NCBI GenBank assembly: GCA_014377445.1
Contig: JACMPP010000100.1
Location: 1 to 40,420, forward strand
DNA from: Oligoflexus sp.
GTDB taxonomy: Bacteria > Bdellovibrionota_B > Oligoflexia > Oligoflexales > Oligoflexaceae
Direction of reading: 5' to 3'
DNA: 40,420 nucleotides
How positions within the stretch are numbered: the first letter of the stretch is position 1; the number at the start of each line of letters is the position of its first letter. Positions 32,912 through 40,420 of this stretch are shown in pieces. Position numbers and translations under genes: made by a program. Below the pieces are notes generated by a model, which worked only from the letters and a program-made list of their open reading frames with translations, ran no database searches and had not been told where the DNA came from.

Positions 32912-33304
32912 TCCGAAATTCCCCTTGAAGGATCCGCTTTCTAATGCCCTGCTCGGACGCAAGCTGAAGCCGCCCGAGTCTTACTCGACGAAATTTTCGG
33001 AAATCTTTATCTTTTTTAGATCAATGATATTAAACAGATACCCTTTAGCGGAGGCCTTATGGAATTGCCAGGGGAATCTTGCTCAGAACGCTCGGTTCTT
33101 CATGAATAGCCTCATAAAAGTCGAACAAAGTCAGTTGTATGAAGCCAGAGAAATCTTTAGCTTCGACGCTTGAGCATCGCCAACTTATTCGAGCCCTAAC
33201 CATGCGGCTCTAAATCCCTAACCTTGCCGCAATCCCAGAGAACAGTGTCTGGCATAAATGACGTACACCGTGCCTCTAAGACATCAGCAACGGGGTACCG
33301 ACGT

Positions 33305-34078
33305 ATGGCTTTACCAGCAATGAGCATCATCCTCTACACAGCGCTCCAATCCATGCAGCCCTGCGAAAAGGTTTTTGCTGATACAGCGAAGGCTGCTAAC
33401 CCCACTTTTAAATCCGATGAACAAGCCTATCTCGAAGAATTCGCCAAGGCTTCCTGCGAAACCTCCAATCCCGACATCCTCTGGCTTCTCGCTCTACAGG
33501 AAACCAACTTTAGATTCGTCATCGTCCGTCAGAACCTCGGTCAGAACTTTAAGATAACTCAGGGAGCCGAAGCCATTCGCACCCTCAAAGAACTTAAGAT
33601 GAAGAGCCGTTCGGCAACCCCACCGAGTCTGAACGTCGACATCGGCGTTATGCAATTCAACTGGCGCTGGCATGGTCAGGAATTCGGCAACGATCCTCTT
33701 TCCGCGATATCACCCAAACGTCAGGTGAACTATTTCCTTGAGAAATACAGTCGGACCATCTACAGCGTCTGCGAAAAAGGTTGGGTCGGTTGCTACCACA
33801 ATCAATCCAACGTCAAGCTCTCGACTCGATATCAAAAAGACATTACAAAGAAAACTCGGACTCTCGCCGACAAGTCGCTAACCTTTCTCAGAGAGCATCG
33901 CGGACAACTCAACGGCGAGATGTTGGGAACACTGCCTCCAGTAATCCCCAGCGACATCTTTAAGAACTTCGCTTATGTTCGGTCCTTCCCACGTCCTCTC
34001 AAGCAGACCTTCAATAAGTTGCTGGCGGATGTAGCCGTGAAGAAAACAGTTCATGGCGCAATAGCTGCTGCCAAGTAA
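33305..34078 (+). CDS. VirB1/SLT-like lytic transglycosylase-domain protein
   Basis: From ATG 33305 this 257-residue protein has a hydrophobic N-terminus that may be a signal peptide, then a lysozyme-like region. NPDILWLLALQETNFRF supplies the catalytic glutamate (Glu66, E-T in place of the usual E-S), VDIGVMQFNWRWH the G-hM-Q motif (114-117), and CYHNQ the conserved Tyr. This order matches GH23/VirB1-type transglycosylases, which cut peptidoglycan and often make gaps for envelope machines. No secretion system is encoded nearby, so it may act generally in wall remodelling. A degenerate paralogue lies at 28664-29358. GGGG ten bases before the ATG is a modest ribosome site; an earlier in-frame start at 33224 is less likely. 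A strong terminator follows. Confidence 0.72.
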   Translation: MALPAMSIILYTALQSMQPCEKVFADTAKAANPTFKSDEQAYLEEFAKASCETSNPDILWLLALQETNFRFVIVRQNLGQNFKITQGAEAIRTLKELKMKSRSATPPSLNVDIGVMQFNWRWHGQEFGNDPLSAISPKRQVNYFLEKYSRTIYSVCEKGWVGCYHNQSNVKLSTRYQKDITKKTRTLADKSLTFLREHRGQLNGEMLGTLPPVIPSDIFKNFAYVRSFPRPLKQTFNKLLADVAVKKTVHGAIAAAK

Positions 34079-34088
34079 TTAGCCTTAT

Positions 34089-34124
34089 AAAAAAGCCTTT
34101 CCGATAATCCGGAAAGGCTTTTTT
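34089..34124. terminator. Strong bidirectional rho-independent terminator
   Basis: A perfect 15-base stem (34089-34103 with 34110-34124, core GCCTTTCCG / CGGAAAGGC) closes a 6-base loop and has six A before and six T after. It serves the transglycosylase gene on the plus strand and the small secreted-protein gene on the minus strand. Confidence 0.92.
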
Positions 34125-34152
34125 ATATCTGAAATTCTTAAGCCCAACTCAC

Positions 34153-34530
34153 TCAGTTGCCTACAGCCTTGAACCCACGTTCACGAGCCGTCGCTTCTGA
34201 ACGAAAGCAAATCGTGCCTTCGTCTTTATCAGGAGCCGCAAATTTCAAAACTTCATAGTAACCTTTAGAATCTTTAGCATAATAAACTTTGGTTGCTGTC
34301 TCAGCAACCACGGGGCAAATGACCGATTTGGCTTCCAAGGCTGTGCTGTTCACAACTTTACTGACGCCTTGTCCAACTTTTCCAGCACCTTCTTTAATAG
34401 TTTCCGCTCCCTGCCTAGCCGAAGGCGCACTTGTTTCGGGAGTTGCAGCAACAGGAGTCTTCGTTTCCTGGGCAAGCGCAAGTCCGGAAAAGCCTAGAAC
34501 AGAAGCAAGAACGATCGATATCAAACGCAT
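34153..34530 (-). CDS. Small secreted protein with Ada-type-like C-terminal motif
   Basis: This 125-residue protein has a signal peptide (LISIVLASVLGFSGLALA), an Ala/Thr/Pro-rich linker, a short helical stretch (AETIKEGAGKVGQGVSKVVN) and a small C-terminal unit: ICPVV, VYYAKDSKGYY, TICFRSEATARERGFKAV. The ending C-F-R-S-E-x-x-A-x-x-x-G-F resembles the tail of Ada-like metal-binding or SPOR-like modules (typical form: FxSEEEAxxAGFR), and the two cysteines could bind a metal or form a disulfide. AGGAC lies before the ATG at 34530. It is transcribed alone and converges on the transglycosylase gene. The function is unknown; a periplasmic location is well supported. Confidence 0.72.
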   Translation of the reverse strand: MRLISIVLASVLGFSGLALAQETKTPVAATPETSAPSARQGAETIKEGAGKVGQGVSKVVNSTALEAKSVICPVVAETATKVYYAKDSKGYYEVLKFAAPDKDEGTICFRSEATARERGFKAVGN

Positions 34531-34839
34531 AAGTTTGTCCTTAGATTTGTCAAATTACTAAAAAAGCAGGCCTTTATAGGACTTCGAACGGAGATTACAC
34601 CATTCACTCCAGAGAGTAAATTGCACACTGGCTTAGCTATCGAAAATTCCGAGTAAATATATTAAGAAGAAATTACGATAGTTATTCCGAGCCTATGTTT
34701 CTCGTTGCTTCATCGCCACAATTTCAAAACGACGCCTCGAATCCACAACCATTTTTCCCACGAACACCTTGTAGCCTAGGCCCTACACGCCCATAGTGCT
34801 CTGGTAAGCAAAACTTAATCTTTAAAAATTGGACATATC
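34531..34839. other. Divergent intergenic region
   Basis: These 309 bases carry the promoters of two divergent genes. The DNA is AT-rich with no gene of its own; TTGACA at 34548-34553 (read on the minus strand) lies too near the start codon to be a standard -35. I see no strong inverted repeat. Confidence 0.4.
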
Positions 34840-35223
34840 GTGGACTATATTATCTGGATGGACTCTGAAAAAGCTCAAGTCTTCGGGCTCAACACAACAG
34901 GCATCGAAAAATCGAATCTAAAGAAGAGCGGTGGAAGCCATCATTCTGGTGATAGCGACAACATCAACGACGAGCAATTGAAACATTTCTATCACGACCT
35001 CAGTTCAAAAGTCCGTGATGCCGAGCAGCTCCTGATCATGGGGCCTGGCGCATCCAAAACCCATTTCAAGACGTATCTTGATGACCATGCTGCAGGCTTG
35101 TCGAAAAATGTGGTCGCTGTGGAAAATAGTGATCACCCGTCAGACAATCAAATCCTGGAAGCTGGCAAAGGTTTCTTTAAGACTTATCAGCACTTCAATA
35201 CTGAAGTCACAGCGGCGCAGTAA
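34840..35223 (+). CDS. eRF1/Pelota domain-like ('host attachment'/translational machinery) protein
   Basis: This 127-residue protein starts at GTG 34840. The opening DYIIWMDSEKAQVFGL, the SHHSGDSD stretch in the middle, FYHDLSSKVRDAEQLLIMGPG and the closing VAVENSDHPSDNQILEAG are the hallmarks of small bacterial proteins of the baeRF/eRF1-domain-2-like fold, often annotated as host attachment or translational machinery proteins. The fold places a GPG loop after a beta strand; archaeal and eukaryotic relatives work in ribosome rescue or termination, but the bacterial small forms have no established activity. It has no signal peptide. It ends close to a bidirectional terminator and is unlinked to ribosomal genes. 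Confidence 0.75.
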   Translation: MDYIIWMDSEKAQVFGLNTTGIEKSNLKKSGGSHHSGDSDNINDEQLKHFYHDLSSKVRDAEQLLIMGPGASKTHFKTYLDDHAAGLSKNVVAVENSDHPSDNQILEAGKGFFKTYQHFNTEVTAAQ

Positions 35224-35256
35224 GCACCCACGGACTGAAGACGATTTAAGACTATC

Positions 35257-35289
35257 AAAAAGCCCTTCTCGTTCGGAGAAGGGCTTTAA
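35257..35289. terminator. Bidirectional rho-independent terminator
   Basis: AAAGCCCTTCTC (35259-35270) pairs exactly with GAGAAGGGCTTT (35276-35287) around GTTCG. A and T runs on either side fit termination from both the eRF1-like gene and the convergent peptidase gene. Confidence 0.88.
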
Positions 35290-35301
35290 TCATTTTACAT
35301 T

Positions 35302-37683
35302 CTATCCAGCCTGCGGACCACACCAACGACTCAGCCAGTTCAAAGTCTCAAGATGGGTAAGCTCCACATTCTCGCGCGCCGTGTAGCCATGTGATTCGTA
35401 GGGCAAGAGGACAAGCCGTGCCTTACCTCCTGTACCTCGCACCGCCTGGAACATCCTCTCCGATTGCATGGTCAAAGTCCCAGGGTTGTTGTCATCCTTA
35501 CCGTGGATCATCAGGAGCGGGGTCTTAATCTTATCGGCCTCGCTGAAAGGCGAGACGCTCATATAGAAGTCCTTGGCCTCCCAGAAGGTCCTGCGCTCGG
35601 CCTGGAAGCCGAAAGGCGTCAGACTCCGATTGTAGGCCCCGCTTCGCGCGACACCTGCACAGAAGAGCTGTGTGTGCGTGAGGAGGCTGGCAGTCATGAA
35701 GGCACCATAGCTGTGGCCACCGATGGCCACACGCTTGCGGTCGATCACCCCAAGCTTGTCCAAGGCGTCTACGGCAGCTTCAGCGTTCTGCACGGTTTGC
35801 GTGACGAAGCTATCATTGCCAGTTTCCTTCTCACCGATGACGGGCATAGCTGCATTGTCGAGGACCGCGTAGCCTTGCGTCACGAGCCAGGTGATTCCGA
35901 TGGGTGACGGTCGACTGTAGCGTTTATCGGATACTCGGACTTGTCCTGCAGATTCCTTGGTTCGGAACTCTTCGGGATAGGCCCAGATCACGGCCGGCAA
36001 CTTGGTTCCCTCTTTATAGTCTTTGGGCAGGTACAAAGTCCCGGAAAGTGTGAGACCGTCTCGTCGCTGGTAGACCAATGGCTTTTTGATGGCCCCGGTC
36101 ATCTCAGGAACGTTATCCGTCTTGAAAGTTAATTGCCGACGCGCCCTGCTGCTTCTATCGAGAGTCCATAGATTGGCAGGCTCAGCGGGCGCCTCGCGAC
36201 CTATTGTCAGAACTTTGGTATCCCGACCATAGAAGAATGAAAAACTTTCGACAAAAGCCGATTTATCATCCGATTCAAAGACTCGGTCTTTCACCGCAGT
36301 ATGGATATCAAACTTGTCCAAAAAGGGTCTTTCGCCGTTTGGATTTAAGCCCCGGCTACTCAGGAAGAGACTCTCGCCTTCCATGACCACGCGAGAATCA
36401 CCCTTCGCATCGGATTGAGTCACAATACTGCCAGGCGCTTTGTAAACATCTTTGGAATTGTAATCGAGCAAAAGTCGGGCTTTTGCTGAGCTGGCAAAGT
36501 CCACGAAGTTGATTTGCACCTGAAAGCTATCGCGGTTCGTATCCATGATCAGGAGCTGATCATCTTTAGGCATAAACATCATATCTGAAAATCTCTCGAG
36601 CATGCGAAAGCGCTCTGTCGCCGCGCTCACAAAAGGAGCATCCCAGGTCATCAATCGATCGCGATGAGGGACCTTCTGCCGAGGATCCCCATCGTCCAGC
36701 GCTTCGACCCAAATCAATCGCGATGCATGACCTGCTTGCCATGTGACAAAGCGAGGACCGGTACGAACACCTTCAGGGGGCACACTTTCGGCGAGTGGCA
36801 TTTTCAGAACATTCTTTACCACCCCTGTTGTTTGATTCCAGACTTCCACATTGAGAGCGAAGTCATCAGCTACGACGGCGAAGGAAAAAGGCTCGCTGAA
36901 GGTCTTGACCAGCAGATCCTTGTCATTCGGGGCCAGGTCGAAAGATGCCAGGGAGGCCGGCTTACCCACTTTGCTCTTCTTTAAGCTCGCCGCATCGACT
37001 TTGTAAATCTGCGCGTTCGCAGCTTTCTTAAAGAGTTCAATATCCGCCTTGGTCTTAAGCAAATAAGGATAACTCCGCGCCTGAACCTTGGTCCCCAAGG
37101 TTTCTTCAATTGTCGGGGCGTCAAGGTTCTTCTGAATGAACTTCTCATTGTTCGAAACGCGGGCGCTTACAAGCAGAGATTTGCTATCCGAAGACCACTG
37201 ATAGGAGCGGTTAACGAAGTTATCGTTAAGGAGGAGGCCTTCGACCTTGTGCGCTTTGCCAGTGGCGACGGTCACAATCCAAACTTCGATTCCTTTGGGA
37301 CCGTCTGTTCCTAGGGCCAATAGGGATCCGTCCGGGCTAAAACGCGGTCCCGTGACATTGCTGTCAGAGGGAATGTTGATTGCCGTCTTTTTGCCGTCAG
37401 AGAGCCGAGAGAAGGAGGGAGCATATTGATGGCTTCGGCGTCGGGCAGACCAAAGCGCGGGATCCAAATTGTTACCAGCTAGGCCTATAGCCGGTATTGC
37501 GAGACTCTCGAGAGGAATAGTCGGATCTCGTTCGATAAGAAGCAAAGTCGTGCGTGTTGGATCGGCCATCATAAGTGGGGCAACCGGTGCCGAAACCATT
37601 TTGAACAACGATCCCGTATCAGCAGAGAGTGGGAAGGAGACCCCGAAGAGACCAGCTAAAATGAGAAAGATCCGTCCAATCAT
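35302..37683 (-). CDS. S9-family (prolyl oligopeptidase-like / glutamyl) serine peptidase, secreted
   Basis: From ATG 37683 (AAGGGA upstream) this is 793 residues: a signal peptide (GRIFLILAGLFGVSFPLSA), a long beta-propeller-like region with WD/PD40-type repeats (GPRFSPDGSLLALGTDG, then YQWSSDSKSLLVSA) and a C-terminal alpha/beta hydrolase. Catalytic Ser is in GGHSYGAF, Asp in HGKDDNNPGT and His in YESHGYTARENV. The overall architecture, with the YPEEFRTKESAGQVR-type segment before the nucleophile, is that of the S9D glutamyl-endopeptidase group seen in bacteria and chloroplasts, not the dipeptidyl-peptidase IV group. It would cleave peptides in the periplasm or outside. It is transcribed alone. 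Confidence 0.88.
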   Translation of the reverse strand: MIGRIFLILAGLFGVSFPLSADTGSLFKMVSAPVAPLMMADPTRTTLLLIERDPTIPLESLAIPAIGLAGNNLDPALWSARRRSHQYAPSFSRLSDGKKTAINIPSDSNVTGPRFSPDGSLLALGTDGPKGIEVWIVTVATGKAHKVEGLLLNDNFVNRSYQWSSDSKSLLVSARVSNNEKFIQKNLDAPTIEETLGTKVQARSYPYLLKTKADIELFKKAANAQIYKVDAASLKKSKVGKPASLASFDLAPNDKDLLVKTFSEPFSFAVVADDFALNVEVWNQTTGVVKNVLKMPLAESVPPEGVRTGPRFVTWQAGHASRLIWVEALDDGDPRQKVPHRDRLMTWDAPFVSAATERFRMLERFSDMMFMPKDDQLLIMDTNRDSFQVQINFVDFASSAKARLLLDYNSKDVYKAPGSIVTQSDAKGDSRVVMEGESLFLSSRGLNPNGERPFLDKFDIHTAVKDRVFESDDKSAFVESFSFFYGRDTKVLTIGREAPAEPANLWTLDRSSRARRQLTFKTDNVPEMTGAIKKPLVYQRRDGLTLSGTLYLPKDYKEGTKLPAVIWAYPEEFRTKESAGQVRVSDKRYSRPSPIGITWLVTQGYAVLDNAAMPVIGEKETGNDSFVTQTVQNAEAAVDALDKLGVIDRKRVAIGGHSYGAFMTASLLTHTQLFCAGVARSGAYNRSLTPFGFQAERRTFWEAKDFYMSVSPFSEADKIKTPLLMIHGKDDNNPGTLTMQSERMFQAVRGTGGKARLVLLPYESHGYTARENVELTHLETLNWLSRWCGPQAG

Positions 37684-37934
37684 AAGTTTTTCCCTTTCAC
37701 GATGCAATGCGAGGAGGATACGAAATATCGACTGAAAGGAGAAGGTCTAAAAAACCAGGTTTTATTCCTCTAAAATGGCGCTGAGTAGGCTGTTGCGACT
37801 TGAGAATGACACGGCCTGACGTACCGTATCTAAATCGATAAGAGGAGAGGAAGTTTTGCTCTCGCAAGGCGTGAGCTGATCTCGCGAAGCCCAACTGAAT
37901 CCCAAAGCTAGGCTTGATGTTTATGAAGGCAGGA

Positions 37935-39908
37935 TTACCAATATCCCTGTCCTTCCAACCGACCCAAAACCACATCAAACGGAGTCTCCGCCAACACCCC
38001 AAACAAAGGATGTCTCGAATTGAGCTTCGTCCTCAAAAGCTTAGGCGAACTGATCCCACAAAGAAACCGGGTGATAGTAACGGCATTCACATCGAATTTA
38101 CCCAAGCTCCCCTTAAGCTCCTTGGCCTGCTCCAAAATCTCTTCAAGCCTACCCGGCTCCGTCTGATGTCTCTTCGGCAACACTCGATTGGTATCCCCTA
38201 GACAGTAAGAGCAATGTCCACAATCCTCATGCCTCGCCTCCCCAAAGTAGGCCCCAAGGCTATTCGCCTGGCAGCTCTTCAAAACAGACCAATCAAGAAT
38301 CCGGTTGAGTCGCTCCAACTCCTTCTTCTCTCTAATCTCCATGTCGCCATAGATTTCGCTGGCCGCAACTTCGATAGACGGCGGACGGTTCAAAATCTGA
38401 TAGGCATTGCGAATACCGGCTGACTTAAGTTCGATGTACTGTTTTTCAGCCATCCAGTTAAGAGCAACCACGATGCGGTCTCGGTTCTCATTTAGACCCC
38501 TCATTGCGGCGTCCACGTCGAGTGTATACCAAAGAGTTTTCTTGCCTGAGCACTGCAGAATCCCGTTTAGGAAGTCATGTCTGTCACTTGGAATCTTCGA
38601 TAAAATCTCTGGCCATGGGAGGACACACTTGAATTGATAATTTTGGTAATAAGGTGTCTGAGCTTTCAAAAAGCCTTTAAGTTCGAGATAGGTCATGAGT
38701 GTAGAAAGCACAATCGGTTTGATATCGAGCTTTGTCGAAAGCTCGGCAAGACTGACATCAAAGATCTCGCCTTCAAAAACCTGATTTATGAGTTCGCGGA
38801 TAGCTTTGAGTGTCGGCTTATCGCCATAGACAAAGTTCTCGAGCGTATTGAGATCGTCGGGACAGGCGAACATTTTACAAATAGCTGGGCTACCATCCCG
38901 CCCTGCTCGTCCGATTTCCTGAGAATAGTTTTCCAGACTTTTCGGCAGATTGTAGTGATACACATAGCGAATGTTGGCTTTATCAATGCCCATTCCAAAT
39001 GCGATCGTAGCTACGACGATTCCAGTATCGGATTTGATAAACCAGTTTTGAGTCTCCACGCGATCGTCATTTACCATTCCCGCATGATAGAACCTTGCGG
39101 GGATATCGTTCGCGGCAAGCATATTCGCCACTTTTTCAGCGGTTTTTTGCTGGGTGACGTAGATAATGGTCGGACCCCTGGGATTGCTTCTAAGGTCAGA
39201 AAGCAACTGGCCATCTTTTTGATCGGCTTCGATCGGCTGGGACAATAGAGTGAGGTTAGAACGGTAGAAGCCTGTGACAACAGCACACTCAGGCCTCACT
39301 TCGAAAGCCTTTTGAATATCGAGAAGCACCTGTGGGGTCGCGGTCGCTGTGAGGGCGAGGACTACCTTGGCGCCGAGTCTTTTAGCAAAGAGAGGAAGCT
39401 TGAGATAGTCGGGCCGAAAGTTGTGGCCCCACTCGGAGATACAATGTGCCTCGTCGACAGCAAAGAGGGAGATGTGGATCCCGGCCATAGCATTTCGGAA
39501 CCTCTCGTTCATGAAGCGCTCGGGCGCGACATAGAGGATCTTAATCGTTCCATCACGAACGTCCCGCATGGTTTGCTGGTATTCGTCATTGGTGAGGGTC
39601 GAGTCCAGCCTGGCCGCTCGAATGCCCTTGGCCTCCAAGGCATCGATCTGGTCCTTCATGAGAGCCAGTAGAGGAGAGACGATGAGCGTTAGGCCAGACA
39701 GCAGCAGCGAGGGCAGCTGATAGCAAAGAGATTTGCCTGATCCTGTAGGAAAAATCGCAGCAGATGACTGACCGCTAAGAATTTGTTCTATGACCTGCTG
39801 TTGGCCTGCTCGAAACTCAGAGAAGCCGAAGTAGGTCTTGAGGATCTCATGGGGGCTGGGGGAGCCACTCACAACAGACCCAGCTTTATCATTTGGCATC
39901 TCAGTCAT
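37935..39908 (-). CDS. recQ: RecQ-type ATP-dependent DNA helicase
   Basis: This 657-residue protein starts at an ATG with AAGGAA six bases upstream. The helicase core has FPTGSGKS (Walker A Lys59), VDEAHCISEWGHNFRPDY (DEAH box 152-155 and the RecQ aromatic-rich loop), TATAT and QEIGRAGRDG (motif VI). A RecQ zinc region follows: LKSCQANSLGAYFGEARH then EDCGHCSYC, giving the four cysteines. The last 100 residues (RFLCGISSPKLLRTKL, HPLFGVLAETPFDVVLGRLE) resemble a winged-helix or HRDC-like end and are present in shorter RecQ forms. It unwinds 3'-5' forked DNA for recombination and fork repair. The 37684-37934 gap after its stop has no supported gene. Confidence 0.93.
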   Translation of the reverse strand: MTEMPNDKAGSVVSGSPSPHEILKTYFGFSEFRAGQQQVIEQILSGQSSAAIFPTGSGKSLCYQLPSLLLSGLTLIVSPLLALMKDQIDALEAKGIRAARLDSTLTNDEYQQTMRDVRDGTIKILYVAPERFMNERFRNAMAGIHISLFAVDEAHCISEWGHNFRPDYLKLPLFAKRLGAKVVLALTATATPQVLLDIQKAFEVRPECAVVTGFYRSNLTLLSQPIEADQKDGQLLSDLRSNPRGPTIIYVTQQKTAEKVANMLAANDIPARFYHAGMVNDDRVETQNWFIKSDTGIVVATIAFGMGIDKANIRYVYHYNLPKSLENYSQEIGRAGRDGSPAICKMFACPDDLNTLENFVYGDKPTLKAIRELINQVFEGEIFDVSLAELSTKLDIKPIVLSTLMTYLELKGFLKAQTPYYQNYQFKCVLPWPEILSKIPSDRHDFLNGILQCSGKKTLWYTLDVDAAMRGLNENRDRIVVALNWMAEKQYIELKSAGIRNAYQILNRPPSIEVAASEIYGDMEIREKKELERLNRILDWSVLKSCQANSLGAYFGEARHEDCGHCSYCLGDTNRVLPKRHQTEPGRLEEILEQAKELKGSLGKFDVNAVTITRFLCGISSPKLLRTKLNSRHPLFGVLAETPFDVVLGRLEGQGYW

Positions 39909-40166
39909 ATTCGATTCCTTCTGCTGACTTCTCCAGGCCGTGTTTCACGGTTGAGCGAGAATAGCGTCTTGGGAAAGGTGGTTGCCAGAGACATCTGGGC
40001 TGCAAATGAACTATTGCGAATGCAAGCTATGTCATATGAGAAAGTTAGGCACATGATACAGCAGTTCTACTTAGAGAACGCCAAACTCCCTGCGTAGCAA
40101 GCGATTCAGTTGACACACCCACTCCATCAGACTTTGTACCGAGTACCTAGATTTGGAGTCTCCCTC

Positions 40167-40420
40167 ATGAAACGATTAGCAATAATTGCTCTCCTGCTGT
40201 CATCCGTCGTTTTCGCTCACCAAACTCTGCCAGAAACCAAATTTTTTCAAGCCGAGCTAGCCAAAAACCCGATGATTGAAAACCAACGCTGCTTAGGTTT
40301 CAGCCGAAATTCACCCCCATGGAGTATAGGAGCGAAGGCTTTTCTTTCAATGCCCACGACTCCAGCTTTTCTTAGATAGCGAGCGACGGGATCAGGGCAA
40401 TTTTCAGATCATTGGCATCA
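40167..40420 (+). pseudogene. Secreted protein gene, frameshifted and cut by the window edge
   Basis: ATG 40167 follows GGAG by seven bases and opens a signal peptide (KRLAIIALLLSSVVFA) whose cleavage would leave HQTLPETKFFQAELAKNP. The frame stops at 40379 after a low-quality stretch. After a five-C run at 40314-40318 another frame reads MEYRSEGFSFNAHDSSF, and a third continues DSERRDQGNFQIIGI to the edge, so two small shifts would be needed for one protein, with a porin-like pattern (GFSFxxxDSSF). Either the gene is decaying or the sequence has homopolymer errors. The family cannot be fixed with only 85 codons in view. Confidence 0.4.

Noticed and set aside
32925..33173. Plus-strand 82-codon ORF upstream of the VirB1-like gene
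   Set aside because: It overlaps the esterase lipoprotein's promoter region, lacks a ribosome site and resembles no known family.
37697..38002. Minus-strand 101-codon ORF overlapping the end of recQ
   Set aside because: It overlaps the recQ coding end in another frame, lacks a ribosome binding site and has no recognisable domain.
39783..40097. Plus-strand ORF whose end (RDIWAANELLRMQAMSYEKV) looks protein-like
   Set aside because: Its first half is antisense to recQ and the protein-like part has only a TTG start without a clear Shine-Dalgarno; too weak to call.

Overview
The window looks like a chromosomal segment of a Gram-negative delta-type proteobacterial lineage, most likely Bdellovibrionota/Oligoflexia. 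This placement is inference: the strongest clue is a ferroportin-family iron exporter whose motifs match the Bdellovibrio bacteriovorus homologue I remember; the abundance of lipoproteins, TolC-type outer-membrane factors and OMPLA fits too. I saw no rRNA, tRNA, CRISPR array or intact insertion sequence.

Layout. 1-6.3 kb is a mosaic accessory stretch: the tail of a secreted SUMF1/FGE-like protein, an apparently frameshifted gene, a ferroportin gene preceded by the relic of a TolC-family gene, a type IV AbiE toxin-antitoxin pair, about 640 bp without a convincing gene, and an MFS transporter. A TPR-like lipoprotein follows at 6.4-7.3 kb.

7.4-26.5 kb is a large copper/silver homeostasis island. 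Operon A (7472-13586) is a complete CusCBA-type tripartite exporter whose pump keeps the CusA methionine triad and proton relay. A small membrane protein at 13.6-14.1 kb is divergent from operon B (14413-19628). Operon B encodes a second heavy-metal RND pump lacking the Met triad, a TolC-like factor and two small secreted proteins whose predicted mature N-terminus is histidine; it has no membrane-fusion adaptor. Then come a Met-rich outer-membrane-like protein, a CueO-like multicopper oxidase with a Met-rich insert, an ECF sigma factor and a CopA-type P1B ATPase with YHS and HMBD metal-binding domains. Together they would move Cu(I) out of the cytoplasm (CopA), oxidise it in the periplasm (oxidase) and expel it across the outer membrane (RND/TolC). 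No CueR, CusRS or CopY regulator is present, so the ECF sigma factor is the obvious candidate regulator.

26.5-40.4 kb is a mixed region: a photolyase-family gene of the iron-sulfur bacterial type that seems to lack the cluster cysteines, a decayed copy of a lytic-transglycosylase-like gene (intact paralogue 4.6 kb downstream), OMPLA phospholipase with a variant third catalytic residue, a 61-aa protein, branched-chain aminotransferase, a nonsense-mutated truncated lipoprotein esterase, the intact transglycosylase-like gene, a small secreted protein, an eRF1/Pelota-like protein, an S9 peptidase, RecQ helicase, and a secreted-protein fragment at the right edge.

The number of broken genes (SUMF1 and the right-edge gene are only cut by the window, but the TolC relic, frameshifted gene, transglycosylase copy and esterase are decayed) suggests ongoing gene loss around the copper island. 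The most promising candidate for an undescribed system is operon B with its neighbours: an adaptor-less RND pump with two N-terminal-His proteins, a Met-rich outer-membrane protein and an ECF sigma factor.
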